Source of the DNA: an uncultured Collinsella sp.
GTDB lineage: Bacteria; Actinomycetota; Coriobacteriia; Coriobacteriales; Coriobacteriaceae
Length of the DNA: 15,768 bases
Direction: 5' to 3'
Assembly: GCA_900545995.1 (NCBI GenBank)
Contig: URBM01000030.1
Coordinates: 1 to 15,768 of the forward strand
Below are positions 6,663 through 13,298 of the stretch, one piece after another (position 1 is the stretch's first letter; every line of letters starts with the position of its first letter). The notes beneath the pieces are model-generated. The model ran no database searches and had not been told where the DNA came from. It saw nothing but the letters and a program-made list of their open reading frames with translations. The translations under genes and the position numbers were made by a program.

Positions 6663-7100
6663 ATGGCTAAAAAACGCAATGGGCGCCAGGATGCCATTAG
6701 AGATATTGTGCGCAATAAGGATGTCCGCACGCAGCGCGTGCTGGTTGATGAGCTCCGTGCTATGGGCTTTGATTGCACGCAGGCGACTGTCTCTCGCGAT
6801 ATTGCCGACATGGGGCTGCGTAAGCTCCCTGAGGGCATCTATGTTCTGGCAGAGGACTTGCACCTGCAGCGTATGGTTTCCGAGCTCGTAACGGGCGTTC
6901 TGCGTACCGATAATCTGGTTATGATCAAGGCTCAGCCTGGCACGGCTTCCGGCATCGCCGCCGCCGTTGATGCGGCAGAGTTGCCCGATGTACTTGGCTC
7001 GCTTGCCGGCAACGATACGATTTTGGTTATTGCCCAGACGGCCGAGGACGGCGAGCGTCTCGAGGCGCTGATCAATAAGCTGAGCAATTCTCGCAAGTAG
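6663..7100 (+). CDS. argR: Arginine repressor family regulator
   Basis: ArgR/AhrC proteins form arginine-responsive hexamers that bind ARG boxes. This 145-residue protein has the N-terminal winged helix (about 1-65) with the recognition segment TQATVSRDIADMGLRKL (39-55). The C-terminal oligomerisation and arginine-binding domain (about 75-145) shows IKAQPGTASGIAAAVD and LGSLAGNDTILVIAQT. The family normally has GDDT in the last motif. Here it is GNDT, so the first of two arginine-contacting aspartates is asparagine (N117), which may alter ligand binding. The ATG at 6663 has GAGAGGG at 6650-6656; an in-frame TTG at 6630 would add eleven residues that do not match the family. No arginine genes are adjacent. 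A palindrome upstream suggests autoregulation, and an intrinsic terminator follows. Confidence 0.93.
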   Translation: MAKKRNGRQDAIRDIVRNKDVRTQRVLVDELRAMGFDCTQATVSRDIADMGLRKLPEGIYVLAEDLHLQRMVSELVTGVLRTDNLVMIKAQPGTASGIAAAVDAAELPDVLGSLAGNDTILVIAQTAEDGERLEALINKLSNSRK

Positions 7101-7150
7101 GCGTGCGGGTCGTGCGCTCGGCATTGTGTGCGCTGACATAGTGGCTTGTA

Positions 7151-7182
7151 AGGGGTATCGACGTTGGTCGGTACCCCTTTTT
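7151..7182 (+). terminator. Intrinsic terminator after argR
   Basis: A 12-bp stem (7151-7162 with 7167-7178, one G-U pair) has a GTTG loop, and T residues run through 7178-7182. It lies 50 bases after the argR stop and faces the convergent penicillin-binding protein gene. Confidence 0.9.
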
Positions 7183-7223
7183 GTTTGCCGGTATAAAGAC
7201 CGCCCACCAGGTCGCTTCAAACT

Positions 7224-7260
7224 AAAAGGCCCCGAGCAGTTCAATAAGCTGCTCGGGGCC
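7224..7260 (-). terminator. Intrinsic terminator for the penicillin-binding protein gene
   Basis: A perfect 12-bp GC-rich stem pairs 7228-7239 with 7249-7260 around a nine-base loop. On the - strand it is followed by four U residues (7227-7224) and then a second short U-rich stretch. It ends the leftward transcript, back to back with the argR terminator. Confidence 0.9.
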
Positions 7261-7284
7261 TTGTTGGCTTTAGTCGCGTACTTC

Positions 7285-9483
7285 TTAGCCGACCGTATCG
7301 TCAGGCGTGGGCGAGGGGTCGGGAGTGGGCGTAGGCGTAGGCGTGCCGCCATCGCCGCCGGTCGAACCACCAGTGGAGCCGCCCGTCGAGCCACCGGTCG
7401 TACCGGTGCCGCCGGTGGTGTCGCCGCCTGTGGTCTCGGTGGTCGTGGTCGTCGTGGTAGTCGTTGTGGTGGTTTCCTCTTCGTCCTCGTTCTCGTCCTT
7501 GTCCTTGTCGTCGTTCTCCGACTTCTTGGTGTTGTTGGTGCCGTAGAACTTCCAGACGCTGTTGTTCTTGTAGGTGGGCGCCGTTCCGGTCGCAAACTCC
7601 TCGCGCTCGGTACCGGTCAGAACGGTGTTCATAAACCGTTTAAAGACAGGCAGGTTGGTGCTGTCGCCCAGCAGGTCCGTGCCGTACTTTTGGATGGGGA
7701 TCTCGCCCGCGGAATAGCCGGTCCACAGGGCGCATGCCAGCTGCGGGGTATAACCGCAGAACCACAGGTTGGTGGTGTTGTCGGTGGTGCCCGTCTTTCC
7801 GGCATAGGGCTGGTTGACGCTCAGGGCGCCGGCAGCACCCGTACCGCTGCCCTGCATGACGCCGGACAGAACATCGGTGACCGCGGCGGCCTCGCCCTCG
7901 GTAAGCACCTGTGAGGGATTGTCGGTGTGCTGGTACAGCACCGAACCGGTACGAGAGTCAATCTCGGTGATGGCGATCGGCTGGCGATAGTAGCCGCCGT
8001 TGGCAAACGTCGCGTAGGCGGCGGCCATCTCGAGCGGCGAGATCGAGCCGGTGCCGAGGGTCATGACGGGAACGTCCTCGATGTTGTCCTTGGCGGGATC
8101 GATGCCGAGTTTTTTGACGAGCGAGATGATCTTGCTGTTGCCGACGGCTTCCGCCACCTGGATGTAGCCGGTGTTGGAGGAGTATGCCGTCGCCTGCTTA
8201 AGCGTGATGTTGCCATAGCTCTGGTTGGCGTAGTTTTGGACCTCGGTCGTGGTGCCCTTGGCCTTGAGCGGCGAGTTGCAGTTGAGGGTGACGTTGGGGT
8301 TCATGCCGTTTTGGATGGCAGTTGCCAGCGTAAAGGCCTTAAAGGTGGAGCCGACGGGACGCTTGGCCGTGGCATGGTTTACGTGGTTCTCGTCGGCGTT
8401 GTAGTCGTAGCCGCCCACCATGCACTTGATGTAGCCGGTCTTGGGGTCGACGACGACCATGCCCATGTCCAGGCCGTCAAGCGAGAGCGTGTCGAGCTGC
8501 TCGCGGACGGCATTCTCTGCCACCTGCTGCATCGTGGGGTCGATGGTGGTCTTGACGGTCAGGCCGCCCTTAAAGAGCACGTCGGTCGAGAACTCCTGCT
8601 CCAGCAGCTGCTTGACGTAGGAGACAAAGTAGGGCTGCGAGTATACGTCGACGCCGCTGCCTGAGATTTCGGTCACATTGAGGGTGATGGGCTCGGCCTG
8701 TGCGGCATCGTGCTCCTCCTGGGTGATGTGGCCCAGGCGCAGCATGTTGTCGAGAACCTTGTTGCGGCGAGACAGTGCCAGATCAGGATTGACCGTGGGG
8801 TCGTACTGCGAAGGCGAGTTGGGAAGGCCGATGAGCAGCGCGGCCTCGCTGAGGGTGAGGTCGGCGGCGCTCTTGGACAGATAGGTCTCGGCCGCGGCCT
8901 CGATGCCATAGGCGCCGTGACCGTAATAGATGGTGTTGAGGTACATCATGAGGATCTCGTCTTTGGAGTACATGTTCTCCATCTTGATGGCGATGTAGGC
9001 CTCGCGCACCTTACGCTCAATGGTCGAGTCGAACTGCTCCTCCTGCAGGATGGTGTTGCGCACCAGCTGCTGGGTGATAGTCGAGGCGCCTTCGTGCCCG
9101 CCGCCGAGGGTTGCCACCGCAGCACGCGCGATACCCCACAGGTCGATACCGCCGTGCTCGTAGAAGCGCTCGTCCTCGACGTCAACGGTGCCTTGCAGCA
9201 CGTAGGGGGAGACCTCGTCCTTGGTGATGGACTTGCGGTTTTGCGTGTAGAAGCTCGCGATCTTGTTGCCGTTGTAGTCGACGATCTCGGTGGGCTCGCT
9301 CACCAGATACGCGTTGGCGTCGGTGTAGTCGGGCAGATCGGACAGCCAGCGGTTGACGTTGCCGACCATGCCGATGCCAAACGCCACGCCCGCAATCAGC
9401 AGAAAGCCCAAAAACGAGAGCAGGATTATGGGCAGGGCGTGCGTCTTTGAACGGCTGTGTCCCTGTCGTTGGCGAGGACCCAT
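7285..9483 (-). CDS. Class A penicillin-binding protein (transglycosylase/transpeptidase) with low-complexity tail
   Basis: A 732-residue bifunctional enzyme that polymerises glycan strands and cross-links peptidoglycan outside the membrane. A basic cytoplasmic start is followed by one transmembrane anchor (about 18-41). The GT51 domain (about 65-240) has catalytic E104 in VEDERFYEHGGID, then STITQQLVRN and ERKVREAYIAI. The transpeptidase domain (about 335-625) has S379-TFK, S435-SN and K563-TGT. Residues 655-732 are low complexity: Lys/Asp/Glu, twelve Thr, Gly/Ser/Thr repeats, then Thr-Pro repeats; such a tail may span or interact with the wall. The ATG at 9483 has a perfect GGAGGT ribosome binding site (9490-9495) six bases away. 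An upstream extension to 9606 lacks this and would precede the anchor with unrelated sequence. It diverges from the U32 gene. Which PBP1 paralogue it is cannot be told. Confidence 0.95.
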   Translation of the reverse strand: MGPRQRQGHSRSKTHALPIILLSFLGFLLIAGVAFGIGMVGNVNRWLSDLPDYTDANAYLVSEPTEIVDYNGNKIASFYTQNRKSITKDEVSPYVLQGTVDVEDERFYEHGGIDLWGIARAAVATLGGGHEGASTITQQLVRNTILQEEQFDSTIERKVREAYIAIKMENMYSKDEILMMYLNTIYYGHGAYGIEAAAETYLSKSAADLTLSEAALLIGLPNSPSQYDPTVNPDLALSRRNKVLDNMLRLGHITQEEHDAAQAEPITLNVTEISGSGVDVYSQPYFVSYVKQLLEQEFSTDVLFKGGLTVKTTIDPTMQQVAENAVREQLDTLSLDGLDMGMVVVDPKTGYIKCMVGGYDYNADENHVNHATAKRPVGSTFKAFTLATAIQNGMNPNVTLNCNSPLKAKGTTTEVQNYANQSYGNITLKQATAYSSNTGYIQVAEAVGNSKIISLVKKLGIDPAKDNIEDVPVMTLGTGSISPLEMAAAYATFANGGYYRQPIAITEIDSRTGSVLYQHTDNPSQVLTEGEAAAVTDVLSGVMQGSGTGAAGALSVNQPYAGKTGTTDNTTNLWFCGYTPQLACALWTGYSAGEIPIQKYGTDLLGDSTNLPVFKRFMNTVLTGTEREEFATGTAPTYKNNSVWKFYGTNNTKKSENDDKDKDENEDEEETTTTTTTTTTTTETTGGDTTGGTGTTGGSTGGSTGGSTGGDGGTPTPTPTPDPSPTPDDTVG
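7288..7521 (-). repeat. Repetitive coding tract for the PBP C-terminal tail
   Basis: Encodes the acidic/Lys patch, twelve consecutive Thr (7438-7473), GGST-type repeats (about 7348-7431) and Thr-Pro repeats (about 7303-7344). The Thr codons are a mix of ACC, ACA, ACG and ACT, so the protein repeat is kept while the DNA repeat is degraded. Confidence 0.85.
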
Positions 9484-9645
9484 ATATTGACCTCCAGGTA
9501 TGTCGTGCCGGACGGTGGATGTGCCGTCGGGGCAGGATGGACATAAGTTATTACACGATAAACCAAACGGGGCGCGCGAGGCCTCGTGTATGCTGGAAGA
9601 CGGCATTTTTCAGAGTGAATGCATACCTTGGTAAGGAGTTTGCCG

Positions 9646-11604
9646 ATGGCGATTCGGGCGATGGGGCCGAGCGGACAATACGAGACTGGATTGGATGCTG
9701 CCGGTGCGGCGCTGCCCGAACTGCTGGCGCCGGCGGGCGGACTCGACCAGATGCTTGCGGCCATCGCCGCGGGCGCCGATGCCATCTATGCGGGGTTGGG
9801 CGGCTTTAACGCCCGTGTGAGCGCCCATGGCTTTACGGATGACGAGTTTGCGCGCGGCTGCGCCGTGGCGCATGCCCATGGCGTGCGTGTGTACGTGACG
9901 CTCAACGTGTTCGTGTTTGACGATGAACTTGCCGACGCAGTGGCGTTGGGAGCTCATGCATTGGAGCTGGGCGCCGATGCTCTGATTGTGGCCGATGCCG
10001 GGTTGGCCTGCGCACTGCGCGCGGCGATTCCCGGGGTCGAGATTCACCTGTCCACGCAGGCGGGCGTTCATAGCGAAGGCGCCGTGCGGCTTGCCGCCGA
10101 TGAGTTGGGGGTCGAGCGCGTGACGACCGCGCGCGAGTTGACGGTCGACGAGATTGCGGCGCTATGCGCCACGGGCGTGCCCATCGAGGTGTTCTGCCAC
10201 GGTGCGATTTGCATCGGCTATTCGGGGGCGTGCGAGTTTTCGGCCCTGCGGCGTGGGCGCTCGGCGATGCGCGGCGACTGCACGCAGCCGTGCCGTCTGG
10301 CGTACGACCTAGTGGACGAGGCGGGACAGAGCGTTGTCGCCGTCGAGGGAGATCGCCTGCTGTGCCCGTGCGACTATCTGGGTATTGCGCATCTGCCCGA
10401 GCTTGTAGATGCCGGCGTGGCGTCGCTCAAGATCGAGGGGCGCATGAAGAACCCCGATTACGTATTCAACGTGGTGCGGGTTTGGCGCCGGGCACTCGAT
10501 ATGCTGCGCGACGGCACGTGGGACCCCGGTACCGTGGAAGAGCTTGAGCGCGAGCTGGGAAGGTCGTTTAACCGTGGGTTTACCGATGCGTACCTGCGAG
10601 GGCGTTCGGGTGCCGAGCTGATGAGCTTTGAGCGCGCAATTAACCGGGGCGTGCGGGTGGGGCGCTTGGTCGCTGTGGGCCACGAAGAGGTGACCGTTGA
10701 GCTCGATGCCGCCGTGGCGGCGGGTGACACGCTCGAGATTCGGTTCTATCCGGGTGCCGACGCGCGTCCCGATGTGCCCAAGCGCTGGCCGCAGGTGCCC
10801 AGCCCGGTGGATGCCGCAGCAGGGGAGCGCGTCGTCGTGCATTGCAAGCGTGAGGTGGATGCGGGCTGCGAGGTATACCTGATTCGCAGCGCCGGCATGT
10901 TGGATCAGACGGCGGCGGTGTTGGAGCGCATGCGGGCCGAGGCGGATGCGATTGTGCCCGTTGCGCGTGCCGTTGAGGCGCTGCCCTTTGAGGACGTTGC
11001 GGTGGATGGCGGTGCGTCGACGGAGTTGGTGGAGTGCGCGGTTCCCGCTCGCATGGTTTTTGCTTGGCAGCTGATGGATGCCGACCCGCGCGGAGAACTC
11101 GATTTGTCTGACGCCGTTGTGGTGCTTGACGAAGTGTGCCGCGCTGGTGACGCTGACCGGACCTGCTCGCTGATGCAGCGTGCCGGGCGCGTCGTCTGCC
11201 GTAACCTGGGACAGGTGGTGATCGCTCGCGAGCTGGGCGTGACGTTTGACGTGGCGGCGCCGGTGTTCTGCGCGAATCGGGCCACGCTTACCTGGCTGCG
11301 CGGACTCGGTGCGGGGCGGGTGTACTTGTCGGCCGAGTTGCTCGGCAATGATGCGGAGCGTGTTGCCGAGCTTGCCGCTTGTCCCGGTGTCTTGGGGCCT
11401 GTCGATACCGACCGTCCCGAGCTCATGGTGTGCGAGCACTGCTTGCTGACTGCCGAGGGCGCCTGCGCCACGGATGCAACGGGGCAGGTCCGTTGCCGTG
11501 ACTGCTCGCGCCGTCAGCAGGCGCGCTTTTTGGTCGAACGTGACGGCACGCGTTTGCCGGTCGTTATCGACGCGTGCGGCAGGACGAGGATTTTCCTGTC
11601 GTAG
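9646..11604 (+). CDS. U32 family peptidase-like protein (RlhA-type, Fe-S)
   Basis: A 652-residue member of the U32 family. Characterised members include RlhA, which hydroxylates a cytidine of 23S rRNA, and proteins acting in prephenate-dependent tRNA hydroxylation, so a role in RNA modification is more likely than proteolysis. The TIM-barrel N-terminal part starts PELLAPAGGLDQMLAAIAAGADAIYAG (24-50). The family signature EVFCHGAICIGYSGACEFS is at 181-199. C189, C196, C212 and C216 (GDCTQPCR) form the probable 4Fe-4S ligand set. A second domain (about 330-590) precedes a C-terminal cysteine cluster CEHC(596-599), C607 and CRDC(617-620). The ATG at 9646 has AAGGAG (9633-9638) seven bases upstream; an ATG at 9619 has no comparable site. 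It diverges from the PBP gene and tyrS follows after 96 bases. The exact target is unknown. Confidence 0.88.
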   Translation: MAIRAMGPSGQYETGLDAAGAALPELLAPAGGLDQMLAAIAAGADAIYAGLGGFNARVSAHGFTDDEFARGCAVAHAHGVRVYVTLNVFVFDDELADAVALGAHALELGADALIVADAGLACALRAAIPGVEIHLSTQAGVHSEGAVRLAADELGVERVTTARELTVDEIAALCATGVPIEVFCHGAICIGYSGACEFSALRRGRSAMRGDCTQPCRLAYDLVDEAGQSVVAVEGDRLLCPCDYLGIAHLPELVDAGVASLKIEGRMKNPDYVFNVVRVWRRALDMLRDGTWDPGTVEELERELGRSFNRGFTDAYLRGRSGAELMSFERAINRGVRVGRLVAVGHEEVTVELDAAVAAGDTLEIRFYPGADARPDVPKRWPQVPSPVDAAAGERVVVHCKREVDAGCEVYLIRSAGMLDQTAAVLERMRAEADAIVPVARAVEALPFEDVAVDGGASTELVECAVPARMVFAWQLMDADPRGELDLSDAVVVLDEVCRAGDADRTCSLMQRAGRVVCRNLGQVVIARELGVTFDVAAPVFCANRATLTWLRGLGAGRVYLSAELLGNDAERVAELAACPGVLGPVDTDRPELMVCEHCLLTAEGACATDATGQVRCRDCSRRQQARFLVERDGTRLPVVIDACGRTRIFLS

Positions 11605-11623
11605 GTGCCGCGTCGCGTCAGTT

Positions 11624-11632
11624 TGTTATCAT
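11624..11632 (+). promoter_or_regulatory. Candidate extended -10 promoter for tyrS
   Basis: TGTTATCAT contains an extended -10 TG dinucleotide, one spacer base and TATCAT (11627-11632), 69 bases before the tyrS ATG. No good -35 is visible, as expected for extended -10 promoters. A start near 11638-11640 would give a leader of about 62 bases. Confidence 0.45.
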
Positions 11633-11652
11633 ATGAGAGTTTATGGACTTCC

Positions 11653-11679
11653 AGCACCGCCGTATCCGGTGAGGGTGCT
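11653..11679 (+). promoter_or_regulatory. Leader hairpin upstream of tyrS
   Basis: AGCACC (11653-11658) can pair with GGTGCT (11674-11679) around a 15-base loop, just before the AAAGGAGG ribosome binding site. There is no T-run and the leader is far too short for a T-box. It may be a simple stabilising 5' hairpin. Confidence 0.3.
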
Positions 11680-11700
11680 ATAGCAAAAGGAGGATACCCA

Positions 11701-12912
11701 ATGCTGTCTGTTGACGAGCAAATGCGTATCATCACCTCGGGCGCCGCGCAGATCGTTCCCGAGGCCGACCTTCGCAAGAAGCTTGAGAAGGGCGAGCCCC
11801 TCAACATCAAGCTCGGCGTCGACCCCACCAGCCCCGACCTGCACCTGGGCCATGCCGTGCCGCTGCGCAAGATGCGCCAGTTCCAGGACCTGGGCCACAA
11901 CGTTACCCTCATCATCGGCAACGGCACCGCGCTGATCGGCGACCCCTCGGGCAAGAACTCCACGCGTCCGCAGCTTTCGCAGGAGCAGATCGAGGCCAAT
12001 GCCGAGACCTACGTGAGCCAGGCTATGAAGATCCTGGATCCCGAGAAGACCACCATCGTGCACAACGGTGACTGGATCCTTTCGATGGATCTGGCCGGTC
12101 TGCTGCAGGTGTGCTCCAAGTTCACCGTCGCCCGCATCCTCGAGCGCGATGACTTTACCAAGCGCTACCAGTCCCAGACGCCGATCGCCCTGCACGAGTT
12201 CCTGTACCCCGTGATGCAGGCCTTCGACTCCGTTCAGATCAAGGCCGACGTGGAGATGGGCGGCACCGATCAGCTCTTCAACCTGCTCGCTGGTCGCGAG
12301 CTCATGGAGAAGATGGGTATGGAGCCGCAGATCGCGCTTACCATGCCGCTGCTCGAGGGCACCGACGGCGTGCGCAAGATGTCCAAGTCATACGGCAACT
12401 ACATCGGCCTGACCGACGCTCCCAAGGACATGTTCGGCAAGACCATGTCCATCCCCGACGAGATGATCGGCAAGTACTATCGTCTGGCCAGCTCGCTCAC
12501 CCCGGCCGAGGTCGACAAGATCGACGCCGCCCTGGCCGATGGTTCTGCCGACCCCTACGAGCTCAAGCGCGCTCTGGGCCGCGACCTGTGCGACACCTAC
12601 CACGGCGCCGGCGCCGGCGACGAGGCTCAGGCCGAGTTCGACCGCGTATTCAAGGAGGGCCAGCTTGCCGACTTCCCCGAGAAGCACGTTGAGCTGACCG
12701 TCAACGACGAGGGCCAGATCTACCTCGCCGGCTTGCTCAAGGACATGGGTCTTTCGGCCAGCGCCGGCCAGGCCCGTCGCGACATCGACGGCGGCGGTGT
12801 CAAGATTAACGGCAAGGCCGTGGCTCCCAAGAGCTACAACATCGACCCCAGCGCCCTCAAGCTGGGCGACACCCTCTCCGTGGGCAAGCGCAAGGGCTTC
12901 AAGTTGGTTTAG
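11701..12912 (+). CDS. tyrS: Tyrosine--tRNA ligase (KMSKS type, TyrZ-like)
   Basis: Charges tRNA-Tyr with tyrosine in the cytosol. The 403-residue class I synthetase has the Rossmann catalytic core with HLGH at 48-51 (DPTSPDLHLGHAVPLRK). IIGNGTALIGDPSGKNSTRP (71-90) and the tyrosine-site stretch VEMGGTDQLFNLLAGRE (184-200) follow, then KMSKS at 226-230. The C-terminal S4 RNA-binding domain (about 339-400) contains YLAGLLKDMGLSASAGQARR and GGVKINGKAV. A canonical KMSKS and the spacing of motifs resemble the TyrZ branch rather than the KFGKT type of E. coli. An upstream in-frame extension to 11605 lacks family similarity; the ATG at 11701 is preceded by AAAGGAGG. A tight hairpin begins on the last base of its stop codon. 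Confidence 0.96.
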   Translation: MLSVDEQMRIITSGAAQIVPEADLRKKLEKGEPLNIKLGVDPTSPDLHLGHAVPLRKMRQFQDLGHNVTLIIGNGTALIGDPSGKNSTRPQLSQEQIEANAETYVSQAMKILDPEKTTIVHNGDWILSMDLAGLLQVCSKFTVARILERDDFTKRYQSQTPIALHEFLYPVMQAFDSVQIKADVEMGGTDQLFNLLAGRELMEKMGMEPQIALTMPLLEGTDGVRKMSKSYGNYIGLTDAPKDMFGKTMSIPDEMIGKYYRLASSLTPAEVDKIDAALADGSADPYELKRALGRDLCDTYHGAGAGDEAQAEFDRVFKEGQLADFPEKHVELTVNDEGQIYLAGLLKDMGLSASAGQARRDIDGGGVKINGKAVAPKSYNIDPSALKLGDTLSVGKRKGFKLV

Positions 12913-12939
12913 TTACGCGGTTTTACCAAACCGCGTAAC
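12912..12939. other. Perfect 12-bp hairpin at the tyrS stop codon
   Basis: Bases 12912-12923 pair exactly with 12928-12939 around a TACC loop, starting with the G of the TAG stop. No T-run follows, so it is more likely a 3'-end stabilising or anti-termination structure than an intrinsic terminator. It abuts the longer palindromic element at 12953. Confidence 0.6.
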
Positions 12940-12952
12940 GACTCGACGCTGC

Positions 12953-13051
12953 GCGGGCCGCATTTGGACAATCTGACGTTCAACTTCAAGGGCGCGACCA
13001 GAAGGTCAGCGCCCTTTCGTTTCACGTCACCTTGTCTCAAATGCGGCCCGC
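12953..13051. repeat. Long palindromic hairpin element, copy 2 (tyrS/ade gap)
   Basis: From outside in it pairs 12953-12966 with 13038-13051 (14 bp perfect), with T13037 bulged. Then 12967-12971 pairs with 13032-13036, followed by a 2x2 loop (12972-12973/13030-13031). 12974-12979 pairs with 13024-13029, followed by an 8x7 internal loop (12980-12987/13017-13023). 12988-12995 pairs with 13009-13016, A13008 is bulged, and 12996-12999 pairs with 13004-13007 around an AGAA loop. Loops, bulge and apical GACC/GGTC match copy 1 at 792-920 while helix sequences differ with pairing kept. A possible outer extension uses AACGAC (12937-12942) and GTCGTT (13057-13062). Confidence 0.85.
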
Positions 13052-13088
13052 TCGCTGTCGTTGCCAAAACATCGGCGCTTCCGTTGTT

Positions 13089-13137
13089 GGCACTTTGGGA
13101 CGTTCCTTTTGTGCCGGCACTTTGGGACACTCCTTGT
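13089..13137. repeat. Tandem direct repeat, period 27, in the tyrS/ade gap
   Basis: GGCACTTTGGGAC occurs at 13089-13101 and again at 13116-13128, and similarity continues for nine more bases in each copy (six of nine identical). The 10-bp palindrome GTGCCGGCAC (13111-13120) spans the junction of the units. Possibly a dispersed intergenic repeat or a binding-site array; nothing in it looks coding. Confidence 0.75.
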
Positions 13138-13202
13138 CATTGGTGCAAAGCAACCTCTCCTCATTGCGCCAAGCGACGTGTGCCGTTAAGCGGAGAGGCG
13201 TA
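13138..13202. other. Rest of the tyrS/ade gap without assignable content
   Basis: The 386-base gap from 12913 to 13298 holds the stop-codon hairpin, the long palindromic element, the 27-bp-period repeat, then this stretch, and finally the ade promoter and leader. I see no gene or RNA signal here. An in-frame extension of ade runs through it but has no supporting start site or similarity. Confidence 0.5.
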
Positions 13203-13230
13203 TTGTTGACCCATCGTTTGGGCATACAAT
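13203..13230 (+). promoter_or_regulatory. Probable ade promoter
   Basis: TACAAT (13225-13230) is a good -10 with a -35-like TTGTTG (13203-13208) 16 bases upstream. An overlapping TTGACC (13206-13211) is closer to consensus but only 13 bases away. A start near 13237 would give a leader of about 62 bases before the ade ATG. Confidence 0.6.
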
Positions 13231-13242
13231 GGCTATTGGTTT

Positions 13243-13278
13243 GCTGCGGTGAAGGTCTGTCCGCTCCGCAGCTTTTTT
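13243..13278 (+). terminator. Terminator-like hairpin in the ade leader, candidate attenuator
   Basis: GCTGCGG (13243-13249) pairs with CCGCAGC (13266-13272) around a 16-base loop and is followed at once by six T residues (13273-13278). It lies after the probable promoter and 20 bases before the ade ATG, so it could stop transcription before ade unless something intervenes. A competing GCGG/CCGC pairing (13246-13249 with 13261-13264) is possible. Confidence 0.65.
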
Positions 13279-13298
13279 CTACGGTTAAAGGAGTATGT

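Noticed and set aside
7126..7914. + strand frame opposite the PBP gene 3' part, Val/Gly/Arg-rich
   Set aside because: It runs through both terminators and mirrors the repetitive PBP tail; the PBP frame has clear catalytic motifs and a perfect ribosome binding site.
9484..9645. Promoters in the divergent PBP/U32 gap
   Set aside because: TATGCT at 9589-9594 and several AT-rich hexamers on the other strand can be picked out, but none has a matching -35 at proper spacing, so I did not annotate them.
11605..11700. T-box riboswitch upstream of tyrS
   Set aside because: The gap is only 96 bases, with no stem I, no T-box sequence and no terminator.
13032..13298. N-terminal extension of ade by 89 codons
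   Set aside because: It would read through the palindromic element's right arm, the 27-bp repeats, the promoter and the terminator hairpin. The ATG at 13299 has a proper ribosome binding site and matches the family start.
13231..13298. Purine riboswitch upstream of ade
   Set aside because: The leader after the probable promoter is too short for the three-helix aptamer plus terminator, and none of its conserved core bases are visible.
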